From: Acidobacteriota bacterium
Lineage (GTDB): Bacteria > Acidobacteriota > Thermoanaerobaculia > Multivoradales > JAHEKO01
Direction of reading: 5' to 3'
DNA: 50,507 nt
NCBI GenBank assembly: GCA_029263375.1
Contig: JAJCXP010000228.1
Location: 1 to 50,507, forward strand
In this document: piece after piece, positions 17,289-25,756 of the stretch
Layout: each line of letters opens with the position of its first letter
How positions within the stretch are numbered: the stretch's first letter is position 1
Made by a program: the position numbers and the translations under genes
Notes under the pieces: model-generated
Database searches by the model: none
The model's input: the letters and a program-made list of their open reading frames with translations, nothing else
What the model was told of the DNA's origin: nothing

Positions 17289-18169
17289 AGAAGACTACTC
17301 TTTGCGCCTGGATTCTGGCCTGTGGCCTGTTCTCCGGAGCGGCTCTGGTCGCTCAGGAGACTCCGCCGCAGCGAATGACCGTGCCACTCTCGAACCCCGG
17401 CCAGCCGGCGGTGCTCCATGCCTCGTTGGTCCAGGGGACGATCATCGTCGAGGCCTACGACGGCTCCGAGGTGATCGTCGAGATGAACCACCTCGCGAGA
17501 GAGCGCAACGAGGGGTGCGAGGACTGCGAGCACGGCGACCATGAAGGCGACCACGACAGCGATGACGACGGCGGTCGCGATGGGCGGCGAGCCGGCATGC
17601 GGCGCATCCCCAACATGAACGTCGGCCTGACGATCGAGGAGAGCAACAACCGGGTCGAGGTCTCCTCGGAGTCCTGGAACCGCCGGGTGTCACTCCTGAT
17701 GAAGGTACCGCGCAAGACCTCGCTGCGGCTCGAGACCGTCAACGGTGGCGACCTGCAGGTGACCGGAGTCGAGGGTGAGCACGAGCTTCAGAACACCAAC
17801 GGCGGCATCTCGGCGATCGACGTGCGCGGCTCGGTGGTCGCCAGTACCACCAACGGTTCGGTCGAGGTGAAGCTGCTCCAGATCGCACCCGGCAAGGCGA
17901 TGTCGTTCACCACCTTGAACGGCGACGTCGACGTGACCTTCCCCGCCAACCTGGCCGGGGTGCTCTTGATGAACCCCGGCCGCGGCGAGATCTACACCGA
18001 CTTCGACATCAAGCTGCAGCCGGTCTCGCCCGAGATCAAGACCAACCCGAAGCGCAAGGGCTACCGCGTCGAGATGAAGCAGGAGGTCAAGGCTACGGTC
18101 GGCGCGGGTGGACCGGAAATGCACTTCCGGACCTTCAACGGCTCGGTCTACATCCGCAAACTCAAGTAG
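17285..18169 (+). CDS. exported DUF4097-type beta-helix protein, copy 2, with Cys/His/Asp-rich loop
   Basis: This 294-residue paralogue of the preceding protein starts with a signal peptide (about 1-24, ending LVAQ). The C-terminal half repeats the beta-turn motif: TVNGGDLQVTGVEG, NTNGGISAIDVRG, TTNGSVEV, TLNGDVDVTF, and ends TFNGSVYIRK. Between about residues 78 and 102 it has an insertion with CEDC, three His and many Asp/Glu (CEHGDHEGDHDSDDDGG region). The first copy lacks this insertion, which looks able to bind metal ions. The start codon overlaps the previous stop (ATGA). It is the last gene of the ECF operon. Confidence 0.78.
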   Translation: MKKTTLCAWILACGLFSGAALVAQETPPQRMTVPLSNPGQPAVLHASLVQGTIIVEAYDGSEVIVEMNHLARERNEGCEDCEHGDHEGDHDSDDDGGRDGRRAGMRRIPNMNVGLTIEESNNRVEVSSESWNRRVSLLMKVPRKTSLRLETVNGGDLQVTGVEGEHELQNTNGGISAIDVRGSVVASTTNGSVEVKLLQIAPGKAMSFTTLNGDVDVTFPANLAGVLLMNPGRGEIYTDFDIKLQPVSPEIKTNPKRKGYRVEMKQEVKATVGAGGPEMHFRTFNGSVYIRKLK

Positions 18170-18171
18170 TT

Positions 18172-18193
18172 GGCGCGTCTATTCGGGCGCGCC
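18172..18193. terminator. hairpin between convergent operons, weak terminator candidate
   Basis: GGCGCG (18172-18177) pairs with CGCGCC (18188-18193) across a 10-base loop, in the 9-base gap between two convergent genes and the last codons of the minus-strand gene. There is no T-run on either side, so termination by this hairpin alone is uncertain. Confidence 0.25.
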
Positions 18194-19405
18194 GACCGTG
18201 ATCTTGATCTCGTCCGGACGAATCAGCTCGCGCGCCGCCCGTTCGATCTGCTCCCGGTCGACCGCCCGCACGCGGTCGATCACCCACTCGGGCGAGTCGA
18301 GCGGCAGATCGTAGTGAACGGCCGCGGCCATCAGGTCGGCCCACTGGCGTGCGGTCTCGCGGCGGAAGGGCTCCCGACCGAGCAGGTAGGCGCGCGCCTC
18401 TTCCACCTCCGCGTCGGTGACGCCGTCGTCCAGCACCCGTTGCAGCTCTTCGGTGACGGCTCGGATCGCGCGCTCGACGTTCTCGGGTGACGTGCCGACG
18501 TAGACCGAGAGCCGACCCGGGTCGAGGCCCGCGCCGGCCGCCGCGTCGACGTGAGTCGAGTAAGCCAGTCCCTCACGCTCGCGCACCCGGTGGGGCAGAC
18601 GCCCGCTCAGGCCCCCACCGGCGCCGAGGATCACGGACAGCAGGCGCAGCGCCGGCAGCGCGGGGTGCGAGCGCGCCACGGTCAGATGCCCCATGAAGAG
18701 ATGTGCCTGGTCGCCGTGAACGGGCCAGGCGCGGCGCGCTTCCGCCCCCGCCGGCGCGGGTGGCGAATCGAGCTCCGCGCGACGGCCCGCGACCGCGGCG
18801 AACCGCTCGCGCACCCGGCGCTCGACCGCTTCGGCATCGACCACGCCGGCGACGCTGACGATCAGCCCCGACTCCTTCGACCGCTCGTGGAACTTTCGAC
18901 AGAGGTCGGAATCGATCGCCGCCAGGCTCCGGGCGTCGCCCTGGGGCGGGCGCGCAGCCGGATGCGGCGCATAGAGCTGCTCCCGAAACACCCAGCTGGT
19001 GGCGGCATCAGGATGGTCGGCAAGCGAGGCCAGCTCGCCCTCGGCCTGCCGCACCGACCAGGCGCAGCGATCCGCCGGGAAGCTCGACTCGAGGGCGAGC
19101 TCGGCGGCCCAGTCGATCGCGACTTCCCAGTCGGCGGCCAGCGAGTCGACCGCCACGCCCTGCAGCTCGAGATCGCCGAAAGCCGCGATCGAGGCGCCGA
19201 GATCCTCGGCGCCCTGAGCAATCCGCCGCCAATCGCGAGAGCCGCTCCCCTCACTCAGCATACGGCCCGACACCAGCGCCAGGCCAGGGTTGGATTCGTC
19301 CCGAGCGCCGGCGCGTAGACAGGCGCGCACGGCGACTACCGGCGCGCCCTCGACTCGCCGTGCGCGGACTATCAGTCGCTCACGAGTCACGCCGGCAACG
19401 ACCAT
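18179..19405 (-). CDS. M16-family peptidase-like protein, non-catalytic partner
   Basis: The 408-residue protein has the M16 (insulinase/processing peptidase) fold. Its N-terminal domain has the sequence LALVSGRMLSEGSGSRD where active members have HxxEH, so the zinc site is missing. The C-terminal domain shows typical M16 features: LFMGHLTVARSHPALPALRLLS, LGAGGGLSGRLPHRVREREGLAYS and VEEARAYLLGREP. It should form a heterodimer with the catalytic M16 protein encoded just upstream, as in other two-gene M16 pairs. The start ATG at 19405 overlaps the previous gene by 19 bases. The frame stays open further upstream but that segment is the shadow of the previous gene. Confidence 0.85.
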   Translation of the reverse strand: MVVAGVTRERLIVRARRVEGAPVVAVRACLRAGARDESNPGLALVSGRMLSEGSGSRDWRRIAQGAEDLGASIAAFGDLELQGVAVDSLAADWEVAIDWAAELALESSFPADRCAWSVRQAEGELASLADHPDAATSWVFREQLYAPHPAARPPQGDARSLAAIDSDLCRKFHERSKESGLIVSVAGVVDAEAVERRVRERFAAVAGRRAELDSPPAPAGAEARRAWPVHGDQAHLFMGHLTVARSHPALPALRLLSVILGAGGGLSGRLPHRVREREGLAYSTHVDAAAGAGLDPGRLSVYVGTSPENVERAIRAVTEELQRVLDDGVTDAEVEEARAYLLGREPFRRETARQWADLMAAAVHYDLPLDSPEWVIDRVRAVDREQIERAARELIRPDEIKITVGAPE

Positions 19406-20652
19406 CCGGTCACCGAGGTTCTCTCGGGAGCGATCCAGCGCTCGGCCACCTCGGCCAATCGCGACCGCGAACAGTCGAGCGCCCGCCGTAGGTGGCGCTC
19501 GGGGTAATCCGTATCGAAAAGGCAGAGCGCCATGCCAACCGCCAGCCCCTGTTGATGGATGCGTTCCAACCCGAACACCCAGTCGGCGACCAGTATCCGG
19601 CGCGCGCGCTCGATCTCGTCGTCGCCGAGCGGATCGGTGACCAGCCGGGCGAGTTCGAGCCGGACGCGCTCCTCCACCAGTCGTGATTCGACGCCCGGCA
19701 GGAGCTCCGCGGCGACCGCGGCCATGCCGGGCTCGACGGTCTCGGCGATCTCGGCCGAGACACCGACGCACAGCTGCTCGTCCTCGACCAGACATGCCGC
19801 CAGGCGACTGGTGCGAGGCCCGGCAAGAGCGGTCAGCAGCAGCCGCAGCGGCGCGTAGTCCGGATGGTCGGCTCCCGGCGACGGCAGCGCGAGCAGCAGC
19901 CTGCCGACCTCGCCCTGATGACGCTCGAGCCGCTGGGGAGCGTCGAGCGCGGCCGGCTGCGGAATCGGCGACCTCGCTTCGCCGCCGGCCTGGAGACCGC
20001 CAAAGGCGCGCTGAACCGCGTCGAGCGCCTTAGCGTCAAAATCTCCGGCGATCACCAGCACCGCGTTGTCAGGCCGGTAGAACCGGCGGTGAAACGCCGC
20101 CAGCTCGTCGGCGCCGATCGCCGCCAACGATTCCCGGGTACCGATGATCGGCCGGCCGTACGGATGATCGCCGAACAGCGCCCGATGGACGGCCTTGTCG
20201 AGGGCGTCCCACGGGTCGTCCTCGTACATCGCCAGCTCTTCCTCGATCACCTGGCGCTCGCGCTCGACCTCTTCCGGGTCCAGCGTCAGCCCGGTCATCC
20301 GGTCGGCTTCAATCTCGAGCGCCTCCTGCCAGCGGTCGCCGGAGAAGCTGAAGTAGTAGGCGGTGCTGTCCTGACTGGTGAAGGCGTTGTTGGAGCCACC
20401 CAGCTCGCGGGTACGCCGGTCGATCTCGCCGGCGGCGTAGCGGCCACTGCCCTTGAACATCATGTGCTCGAGAAAGTGGGCGCTGCCTGCCGTAGGGGCG
20501 TCTTCGTCGCACGCGCCGACCCGATACCAGATCGACGTCGACACCAGCGGCGCCTGCCGGTTCTCGAGCAGACAGACGGCAAGACCGTTGTCGAGCCGGT
20601 GCTCGCGCAGCCGTCCGGGCAGCGCGCACAGTGGGCGGAGATCGACGGTCAT
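19387..20652 (-). CDS. M16-family zinc metallopeptidase, catalytic subunit
   Basis: The 421-residue protein has the inverted zinc motif HFLEHMMFKG (HxxEH) at about residues 60-64. The third ligand Glu lies in VIEEELAMYEDDPWD, about 75 residues later. NNAFTSQDSTAYYFSF and DHPYGRPIIGTRESL are further family signatures. Mature length fits bacterial M16B peptidases. No signal peptide is evident, so it may be cytoplasmic, or exported by a route I cannot see. It is the fourth gene of a minus-strand operon and its start overlaps the phosphoesterase stop by 4 bases. It is paired with the inactive M16 protein downstream. Confidence 0.9.
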   Translation of the reverse strand: MTVDLRPLCALPGRLREHRLDNGLAVCLLENRQAPLVSTSIWYRVGACDEDAPTAGSAHFLEHMMFKGSGRYAAGEIDRRTRELGGSNNAFTSQDSTAYYFSFSGDRWQEALEIEADRMTGLTLDPEEVERERQVIEEELAMYEDDPWDALDKAVHRALFGDHPYGRPIIGTRESLAAIGADELAAFHRRFYRPDNAVLVIAGDFDAKALDAVQRAFGGLQAGGEARSPIPQPAALDAPQRLERHQGEVGRLLLALPSPGADHPDYAPLRLLLTALAGPRTSRLAACLVEDEQLCVGVSAEIAETVEPGMAAVAAELLPGVESRLVEERVRLELARLVTDPLGDDEIERARRILVADWVFGLERIHQQGLAVGMALCLFDTDYPERHLRRALDCSRSRLAEVAERWIAPERTSVTGWSLPA

Positions 20653-21491
20653 GGGTTGTCCAGCCCGCCCGGCTCGAGCGTGGCCCGCGGGTAGAGATGC
20701 CGGCTGGCCACGGTGAAGCGATCGAGCGCCGGCGTCCAGCGTAGGTTTTCGACCACGAACCGGTCCGCCGCCAGCTCGATCCAGTTGCAGCTGTTGGCTC
20801 CAGTCTCCGAGGCGCGACCGCGGCTCGACGTCGTCGTGCCTGAATGGGCCAGAACCACCGGATGCCTGCCTCGCGGGTAGTACTCCTCGGAGCTGCCGAT
20901 GTAGGACTGATGGTGGTGACCGCTCAGCACCAGATCGACACCGGCGCTGGAGAACAGCTCGATCGCGGCGTGCGCGTTGCGAGAGACACTCTGGAGATCG
21001 AACCGTCGGGGCGGCACCAGGTGATGGTGCGCCACCACGATCTTGTACGCTGCCGCGGGCGCCTCGGCCAGCAGCTCACCGATCTCCCGCAGCCGGCGCG
21101 CTCGCCACCAACCGCCGGTGAAGGTCAAGCCGTGCGCCGTGTTGACGCCGATCGCCAGCAGATCCGGCTGCCTGTGCACCGGCTCGAGATCGGGTGAGAA
21201 GTTCGCACGGTAGGCGCCGAGAGGCCGCGCCAAGCGCTCCCACACGCGATAGAGCGGCACGTCGTGGTTGCCAGGCACCGCCAGCACCGGTACCGGAATC
21301 CGATCGACAAACTGCCTCGCCTGACGGAACTGGGCGGGCTTGGCGCGTTGAGTCAGGTCGCCCGACAACGCTACCAGGTCGGGCCCGCGCCGCTCGATGA
21401 GCTCCAGCACACCGTCGGCTACCCGCGCCAGATGGGGCGGACCGAAGTGGACGTCGGAGATGTGCAGCAGGTTGCGGGTCGCGCCCGTCAG
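20649..21491 (-). CDS. calcineurin-like metallophosphoesterase with apparent CTG start
   Basis: The protein has all five metal-site blocks of class III cyclic-nucleotide-type phosphoesterases: ISDVHFG, LSGDLTQ, VPGNHDVPLY, VVAHHHLVPP and LVLSGHHHQSYIG. The first block lies upstream of the nearest ordinary start codon (GTG at 21410), so translation must begin earlier. No ATG, GTG or TTG exists in frame between that block and the preceding gene. A CTG at 21491-21489 overlaps the preceding stop codon as CTGA, with GAGAAGG just upstream. Starting there gives 280 residues with the Asp-x-His motif at 13-15. Substrate (cAMP or other phosphodiester) is not determined. Confidence 0.8.
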   Translation of the reverse strand: MTGATRNLLHISDVHFGPPHLARVADGVLELIERRGPDLVALSGDLTQRAKPAQFRQARQFVDRIPVPVLAVPGNHDVPLYRVWERLARPLGAYRANFSPDLEPVHRQPDLLAIGVNTAHGLTFTGGWWRARRLREIGELLAEAPAAAYKIVVAHHHLVPPRRFDLQSVSRNAHAAIELFSSAGVDLVLSGHHHQSYIGSSEEYYPRGRHPVVLAHSGTTTSSRGRASETGANSCNWIELAADRFVVENLRWTPALDRFTVASRHLYPRATLEPGGLDNP

Positions 21492-21718
21492 AGGACCTTC
21501 TCGCCGAGATATTGATTGACGCCGTCGGTGACCCGATCCACCGCAAACGCCGACAGCGCCTCGACGATCTCTGAGCCGCGGCTACGGCCCAGCAGGAACC
21601 CCCCGAGGGCCGCGAGCGCCACCGACGACTTCGGATAGCGCATGACCAGATCGCTCCAATCGAGCTCCTCAGGGAGGAGCTCGTCGACGACCTGATCCGC
21701 CGCGCTACCGGTGCTCAC
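21488..21718 (-). CDS. small membrane protein, function unknown
   Basis: This 76-residue protein has one hydrophobic stretch (about 30-46, SSVALAALGGFLLGRS) with a Gly-rich turn resembling the C-terminal anchor of the DUF883-like protein before it. It starts at a GTG that overlaps the previous stop as GTGA. I recognise no named family. It probably works with the upstream DUF883-like protein. Confidence 0.65.
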   Translation of the reverse strand: MSTGSAADQVVDELLPEELDWSDLVMRYPKSSVALAALGGFLLGRSRGSEIVEALSAFAVDRVTDGVNQYLGEKVL

Positions 21719-22086
21719 CCTCTCCGGCCACCGCGCAGGACCGCGCCCAGGAAGAAGCCGACCGCAGCTGCGATCAGAACCGACTTGCCGGGGTTGTGCC
21801 GGACGTAATCATTGACGTCGTTGGACAGCTGATCCATGTCCTTGGAGACGCGATCGTAGCCCTGGCGCACATTGTCCTTGGCCACCGCGTACTTCTCTTT
21901 GGCAGCCTCGCCGGCGCGGCCGGCGCCGTCGCGAATCGTGGAGCTCGCCTTGCCGGCCCCCTCGCGCATGCCGGTGGCCACTTCGACGACCTTCTGTCGC
22001 GCCGCTTCCAGTTTCTCCGCCGCCGGTATCTTGGCCGCGCTGTCCGAGCCGTTGCCGGCCTTACTTACTTTCGCTTTCTCGCTCAT
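21715..22086 (-). CDS. DUF883/ElaB-YqjD-like membrane-anchored protein
   Basis: The 123-residue protein has a charged helical N-terminal and middle part (AEKLEAARQKVVEVATGMREG, then AKEKYAVAKDNVRQGYDRVSKDM). It ends in the tail-anchor motif YVRHNPGKSVLIAAAVGFFLGAVLRGG, typical of DUF883 (ElaB/YqjD) proteins. In enterobacteria, members anchor ribosomes or respond to stationary phase; whether this applies here is not known. GGAG precedes the ATG by about 6 bases. It is the first gene of a five-gene minus-strand operon. Confidence 0.82.
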   Translation of the reverse strand: MSEKAKVSKAGNGSDSAAKIPAAEKLEAARQKVVEVATGMREGAGKASSTIRDGAGRAGEAAKEKYAVAKDNVRQGYDRVSKDMDQLSNDVNDYVRHNPGKSVLIAAAVGFFLGAVLRGGRRG

Positions 22087-22250
22087 TTTCTACTCCAATA
22101 CTTCAAACCGATGCTCCAACCTGATACTCCGAAGCGGGCGTTGATCGAAGCCCGCGGTATGACTGGCTCAGCACTCCTTTGGGAGCGCCATCGGACAGAT
22201 AATCTACCATAGCGCCGCTGATAGACTCCGCAATCCAGGGAACTCGAACT

Positions 22251-23645
22251 TTGGCCAAAGTCACCTTCTGCGGCGCTTGCGGCTCCGTCACCGGCAGCTC
22301 CACCCTCCTGACCTGGGGGGAACGACGCCTACTGATCGATTGCGGCCTCTATCAGGGCGATGACGAGCTCGAGCAGCGGAACTGGAGGTCGTTTCTGTTC
22401 GAGCCGCACGAGCTCGACGCGGTCGTTCTGACCCACGCCCACCTGGACCACACCGGACTGCTGCCGAGGCTGGTCGCCGAAGGTTTCGACGGCCCGATCT
22501 ATTGCACCCGAGCGAGTCGCGGCCTGGTGTCGCTGATTCTCCAGGATGCCGGGCACATCCAGGAGGAGCAAGCGCGCTACGCGCGCAAGAAGGGCTACAG
22601 CGGCCATTCCAACCCGCAGCCGCTCTACACCGAGAAAGACGCACGCAAGACGCTCAAGCTACTGCGGGCGGTCAGCTTCGACGAACGCCACGAGCTCGCG
22701 CCGGGGATCGAGGTTCGCTTTCGGCGTGCCGGACACCTGCTCGGCGCGGCGTCGATCGAGGTCCGCGCCAAGGGCGCCGACGGCGAGCGCCGAACCTGGT
22801 GCTTCTCCGGCGACGTCGGTCGCTACGACGTGCCGATTCTCAAGGACCCGGAGCCGCCGCTCGACCCGCCCGCCGCCCTGGTCCTCGAGTCGACCTACGG
22901 CGATCGATTGCACCAGGCGAGCGACCCCGAGGCGGCGTTCCGCGAGGCCATCCCGCGCGTCCTGAAGCGCGGTGGCTGCGTGATCATCCCGGCGTTCGCG
23001 CTCGGACGAACCCAGGAGGTCCTCTACCACCTGTCCCATCTTGTCGACTCCGGCGAGCTGGACCCGGAGATCGTATTCCTCGACAGTCCGATGGCCATCA
23101 AGGCGACCGACCTCTACCAGCAGGCCAAGCAGGAGCACGACGAGGAGCTGGCCGAGGACGTTCGCAGGCACCTGAGTCCGCTCCAATCCGACCGCTTCCG
23201 GCGCGCCCGGACCGCGGCCGAGTCGAAGGCCATCAATCGCCGGAAATCGCCGTGCGTGGTCGTGGCCTCGAGCGGCATGGCCAACGGTGGCCGGGTCGTG
23301 CACCATCTCAAGCAGCGGCTCGGCGACGAGCGCACCGCGGTGATCTTCACCGGCTACCAGGCGACCGGCACCCGCGGACGCCAGTTGGTGAGCGGCGCCA
23401 AGCGGGTGCGCATCCACGGCCAGTCGGTTTCGGTGCGCGCCGAGATCCTGTCGCTGCGCGGCCTCTCCGCCCACGGCGACAGCCAGGACCTCCTGCGCTG
23501 GTGCGGCGACCTCGCGGGGAAGCCGCCGCGGATATTCCTCAACCACGGTGAAGACGATTCGCGCAAGGCGCTGGCCGCGGCTCTGCGCGAGCACGGCTAC
23601 GAGCGACCCGAGCTACCGTTCACCGGCGATACCGTCCCCTGGTAA
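22251..23645 (+). CDS. MBL-fold beta-CASP ribonuclease (CPSF73/YSH1-like)
   Basis: The 464-residue protein begins with TTG at 22251 (VTFCGACGSVTGSSTLL is the family start). It carries the metallo-beta-lactamase motif THAHLDHTG, the GAGHLLGAAS-equivalent segment RRAGHLLGAASIEV, FSGDVGRYD, then the beta-CASP insert (STYGDR, FALGRTQEVLYHL, VASSGMANGGRVVHHL, FTGYQATGTRGR). The RMMBL tail LSAHGD and IFLNHGED closes it. These are zinc-dependent endo/exoribonucleases for RNA processing or decay. The 164-base upstream region is shared with the divergent DUF883 operon and contains a 6-bp hairpin (GCGGGC 22134-22139 with GCCCGC 22150-22155). Confidence 0.9.
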   Translation: MAKVTFCGACGSVTGSSTLLTWGERRLLIDCGLYQGDDELEQRNWRSFLFEPHELDAVVLTHAHLDHTGLLPRLVAEGFDGPIYCTRASRGLVSLILQDAGHIQEEQARYARKKGYSGHSNPQPLYTEKDARKTLKLLRAVSFDERHELAPGIEVRFRRAGHLLGAASIEVRAKGADGERRTWCFSGDVGRYDVPILKDPEPPLDPPAALVLESTYGDRLHQASDPEAAFREAIPRVLKRGGCVIIPAFALGRTQEVLYHLSHLVDSGELDPEIVFLDSPMAIKATDLYQQAKQEHDEELAEDVRRHLSPLQSDRFRRARTAAESKAINRRKSPCVVVASSGMANGGRVVHHLKQRLGDERTAVIFTGYQATGTRGRQLVSGAKRVRIHGQSVSVRAEILSLRGLSAHGDSQDLLRWCGDLAGKPPRIFLNHGEDDSRKALAAALREHGYERPELPFTGDTVPW

Positions 23646-23649
23646 CACG

Positions 23650-24597
23650 ATGCCCGAAGGCCACACCGGCACCCACAACGCCCTCGACGATCCGCGCAAC
23701 GCCAACGTCCGGATCTGGATCAACGGCGAGCTCCACCATCGCGACGAGGCCAGGATCTCGGTCTTCGACAGTGGCTATCTGGTCGGCGACGGCGTGTGGG
23801 AGGCGCTCAGGCTCCACGAGGGCGTCCTGGTCTTTCTCGACGAGCACCTCGACCGCCTCTGGATGGGGCTCAAGGCGATCGCCCTGGACCCGGGAGTGAC
23901 CCGCGCCGAACTCACCGAGGCGATCTGGACCACCGTGCGCGCCAACGAAATGCACGACGACGTGCACGTGCGGTTCATGGTCACACGCGGCAACAAGAAG
24001 ACACCGTCGCAGGATCCCAGGCTGGTGGTCGGCGGCGCCAACGTGGTGATCATCGCCGAGCACAAGCGCGCCGATCCGGGGACCCGGACGAGCGGCATCT
24101 CGCTCTTCACCTCGACCGTGCGCCGCGGCTCACCCGACTATCTGGACCCGCGACTCAACTGCCACAGCAAGCTTCACGAGGTGATCGCGCTCAACCAGGC
24201 GCTGGCGGCCGGCGCCGACGAAGCGCTGATGCTCGACATTCACGGCTTCGTCGCGACCTGCAATGCGACCAACTTCTTCATGGTCAAGAACGGCGCGGGA
24301 TGGACCTCGACCGGCCGTTACTGCATGCAGGGCATCACCCGCCGGAAGGTTATCGAGCACGGACGCGCCGGCGGCATCGAGGTGCTGGAGAAGGACTTCT
24401 CGCTCACCGACGTCTACGACGCCGACGAGGCGTTCGTGACCGGAACGTTCGGGGCGCTGACGCCGGTACGCGCGGTCGACGGCCGAACGATCGGCGCCGG
24501 GACGGGCATGGGCCCGGTCACCGCGAAGCTCGAGGAGCTCTACCGCCGCGCGATCGCGGAAGCGGTCGCGGCGGCCGGGAACGAAGCCCGGGCCTGA
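23650..24597 (+). CDS. class IV PLP-dependent aminotransferase (BCAT/D-amino-acid type)
   Basis: The 315-residue protein has the fold-type IV aminotransferase pattern. Visible blocks are ISVFDSGYLVGDGVWEALR, VHVRFMVTRG, LNCHSKLHEVIALNQAL with the likely PLP Lys174, DEALMLDIHGFVATCNATNFF and the C-terminal ALTPVRAVDGRTIG. It is closest in style to branched-chain amino-acid or D-amino-acid aminotransferases; sequence alone does not choose between them. The ATG is 4 bases after the beta-CASP stop, without its own Shine-Dalgarno site, so translation is probably coupled. Confidence 0.88.
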   Translation: MPEGHTGTHNALDDPRNANVRIWINGELHHRDEARISVFDSGYLVGDGVWEALRLHEGVLVFLDEHLDRLWMGLKAIALDPGVTRAELTEAIWTTVRANEMHDDVHVRFMVTRGNKKTPSQDPRLVVGGANVVIIAEHKRADPGTRTSGISLFTSTVRRGSPDYLDPRLNCHSKLHEVIALNQALAAGADEALMLDIHGFVATCNATNFFMVKNGAGWTSTGRYCMQGITRRKVIEHGRAGGIEVLEKDFSLTDVYDADEAFVTGTFGALTPVRAVDGRTIGAGTGMGPVTAKLEELYRRAIAEAVAAAGNEARA

Positions 24598-24607
24598 GGC
24601 GGCCGCG

Positions 24608-25612
24608 TCAGTCGTTGCCGATCGCCCCGCCGCCCGCGATGAACCACGGCGTTGCCGCCGGGTCATCCTTGAAGAAGTCGAGCAACATCGAGCCCACCTT
24701 CCGCTGACCCGAGGGCGAGGGGTGGGTGAAGTCGTTACGATCCGTGTCGCCGCACAGCCAGACCAGGCCGTCCGCACGCGGTGACGTTCCGTCCGCCCAG
24801 AGATAGGGCCCCCACAGCAGCACCGGCGCCACCACCTCGCCGCGCCGGGGCGAAGCGTTCAGGTCGAGGCTGCCCTGGATCTGCTTCTCGATCAGCCACT
24901 TGACCGCGAACGAGGACTCGTAGGCGTAGGGCTCCGGGCTGGTGGTCGCGGGGTCGTCCGTGTAGGCGCGCGTCCGGCTCGAGAAGAACGCCAGCTTGAC
25001 GTTCGGGAACCGGATCAGGAGCGCCCGAGCGATGAATTCCAGGTGGGCCTGATGAACCTGCGCGTGAGTCGGAAACGCCCCGAGCAGAGCCGGCTCCTGC
25101 TCCGCCTGCTTGACCCACACGACCTGGACCTGCTCGGCCGACAATCCGTCACGCTCGAGGAACCGGACGGCGTCGTTCCATGCTTCCCCGAACGGATCGA
25201 CCCAGTCCGCGGCCGGCGCCCCGCCTTGCGCGGCGTTGAACAGACGCACGCGCGGGTTCCTTGTCGGCTCTTCTGCCGCCTGTTCGAGGAAGCTCTCGAA
25301 CTCGAGCTTGCTGTTCGACATGCCGATCGAGGCGAGCACGATCTGGCCCGATTGGGAATCGGGCTGCCCGAACCGATCGAGGGGCTGGACCGACGCTGCG
25401 GCGAGCTCCGCCGCACGCAGATGCCGCCGGGGCAGTTCGTTCGATCCGGCTGGGTAGAGCCCACCGGGGTGGAGGCCCAGATAGAGGCCGCCGGTAAGAT
25501 CCGGCAGCGGCGTGTTGCCGGTCGAGCGTAGAGTGCAGTCCGCGCCCGCGATGGACCCGCCGGCGCCGACGCAGAGGGCGAGAGCCAGTGTTTTCAGGTT
25601 GAACGGATGCAT
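24608..25612 (-). CDS. secreted SGNH-hydrolase-like protein, function unknown
   Basis: The 334-residue precursor has a signal peptide (about 1-23, ending IAGA). The mature part includes IVLASIGMSNSKLEFESF, where the GMSNS segment resembles block I of SGNH hydrolases, and a C-terminal NDFTHPSPSGQRKVGS whose D-x-x-H fits the catalytic Asp-His pair (block V). The inference is an esterase-like extracellular enzyme. Several family-specific blocks are not evident, so it may be a divergent or catalytically altered member. The ATG at 25612 is selected because AAGGA lies about 7 bases upstream and the signal peptide starts there. It ends 10 bases from the aminotransferase, which converges with it. Confidence 0.72.
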   Translation of the reverse strand: MHPFNLKTLALALCVGAGGSIAGADCTLRSTGNTPLPDLTGGLYLGLHPGGLYPAGSNELPRRHLRAAELAAASVQPLDRFGQPDSQSGQIVLASIGMSNSKLEFESFLEQAAEEPTRNPRVRLFNAAQGGAPAADWVDPFGEAWNDAVRFLERDGLSAEQVQVVWVKQAEQEPALLGAFPTHAQVHQAHLEFIARALLIRFPNVKLAFFSSRTRAYTDDPATTSPEPYAYESSFAVKWLIEKQIQGSLDLNASPRRGEVVAPVLLWGPYLWADGTSPRADGLVWLCGDTDRNDFTHPSPSGQRKVGSMLLDFFKDDPAATPWFIAGGGAIGND

Positions 25613-25740
25613 GAGTGAGTTCCTTTCGGTCGATCCCCCTCCAGCCACGACCGTAGAAGACGGTCCGTTACGCCCCGCTGACCGCAGCGTTACCGGGCCA
25701 TTACAGGAACCGATGCCGACACAACAGGTGCTGACTGAGC

Positions 25741-25746
25741 TAGAAT
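25741..25746 (+). promoter_or_regulatory. -10 element of the tRNA-Ala gene
   Basis: TAGAAT lies 10 bases before the mature 5' end of the tRNA. A weak -35, CCGACA at 25716-25721, is 19 bases further up. The -10 matches TATAAT at five of six positions. Confidence 0.5.
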
Positions 25747-25756
25747 CTCGCGCAGC

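Noticed and set aside
19406-19795. N-terminal extension of the non-catalytic M16 protein
   Set aside because: The extra 130 residues are an out-of-frame reading of the upstream M16 gene, rich in Arg and Gly; family similarity starts after the ATG at 19405.
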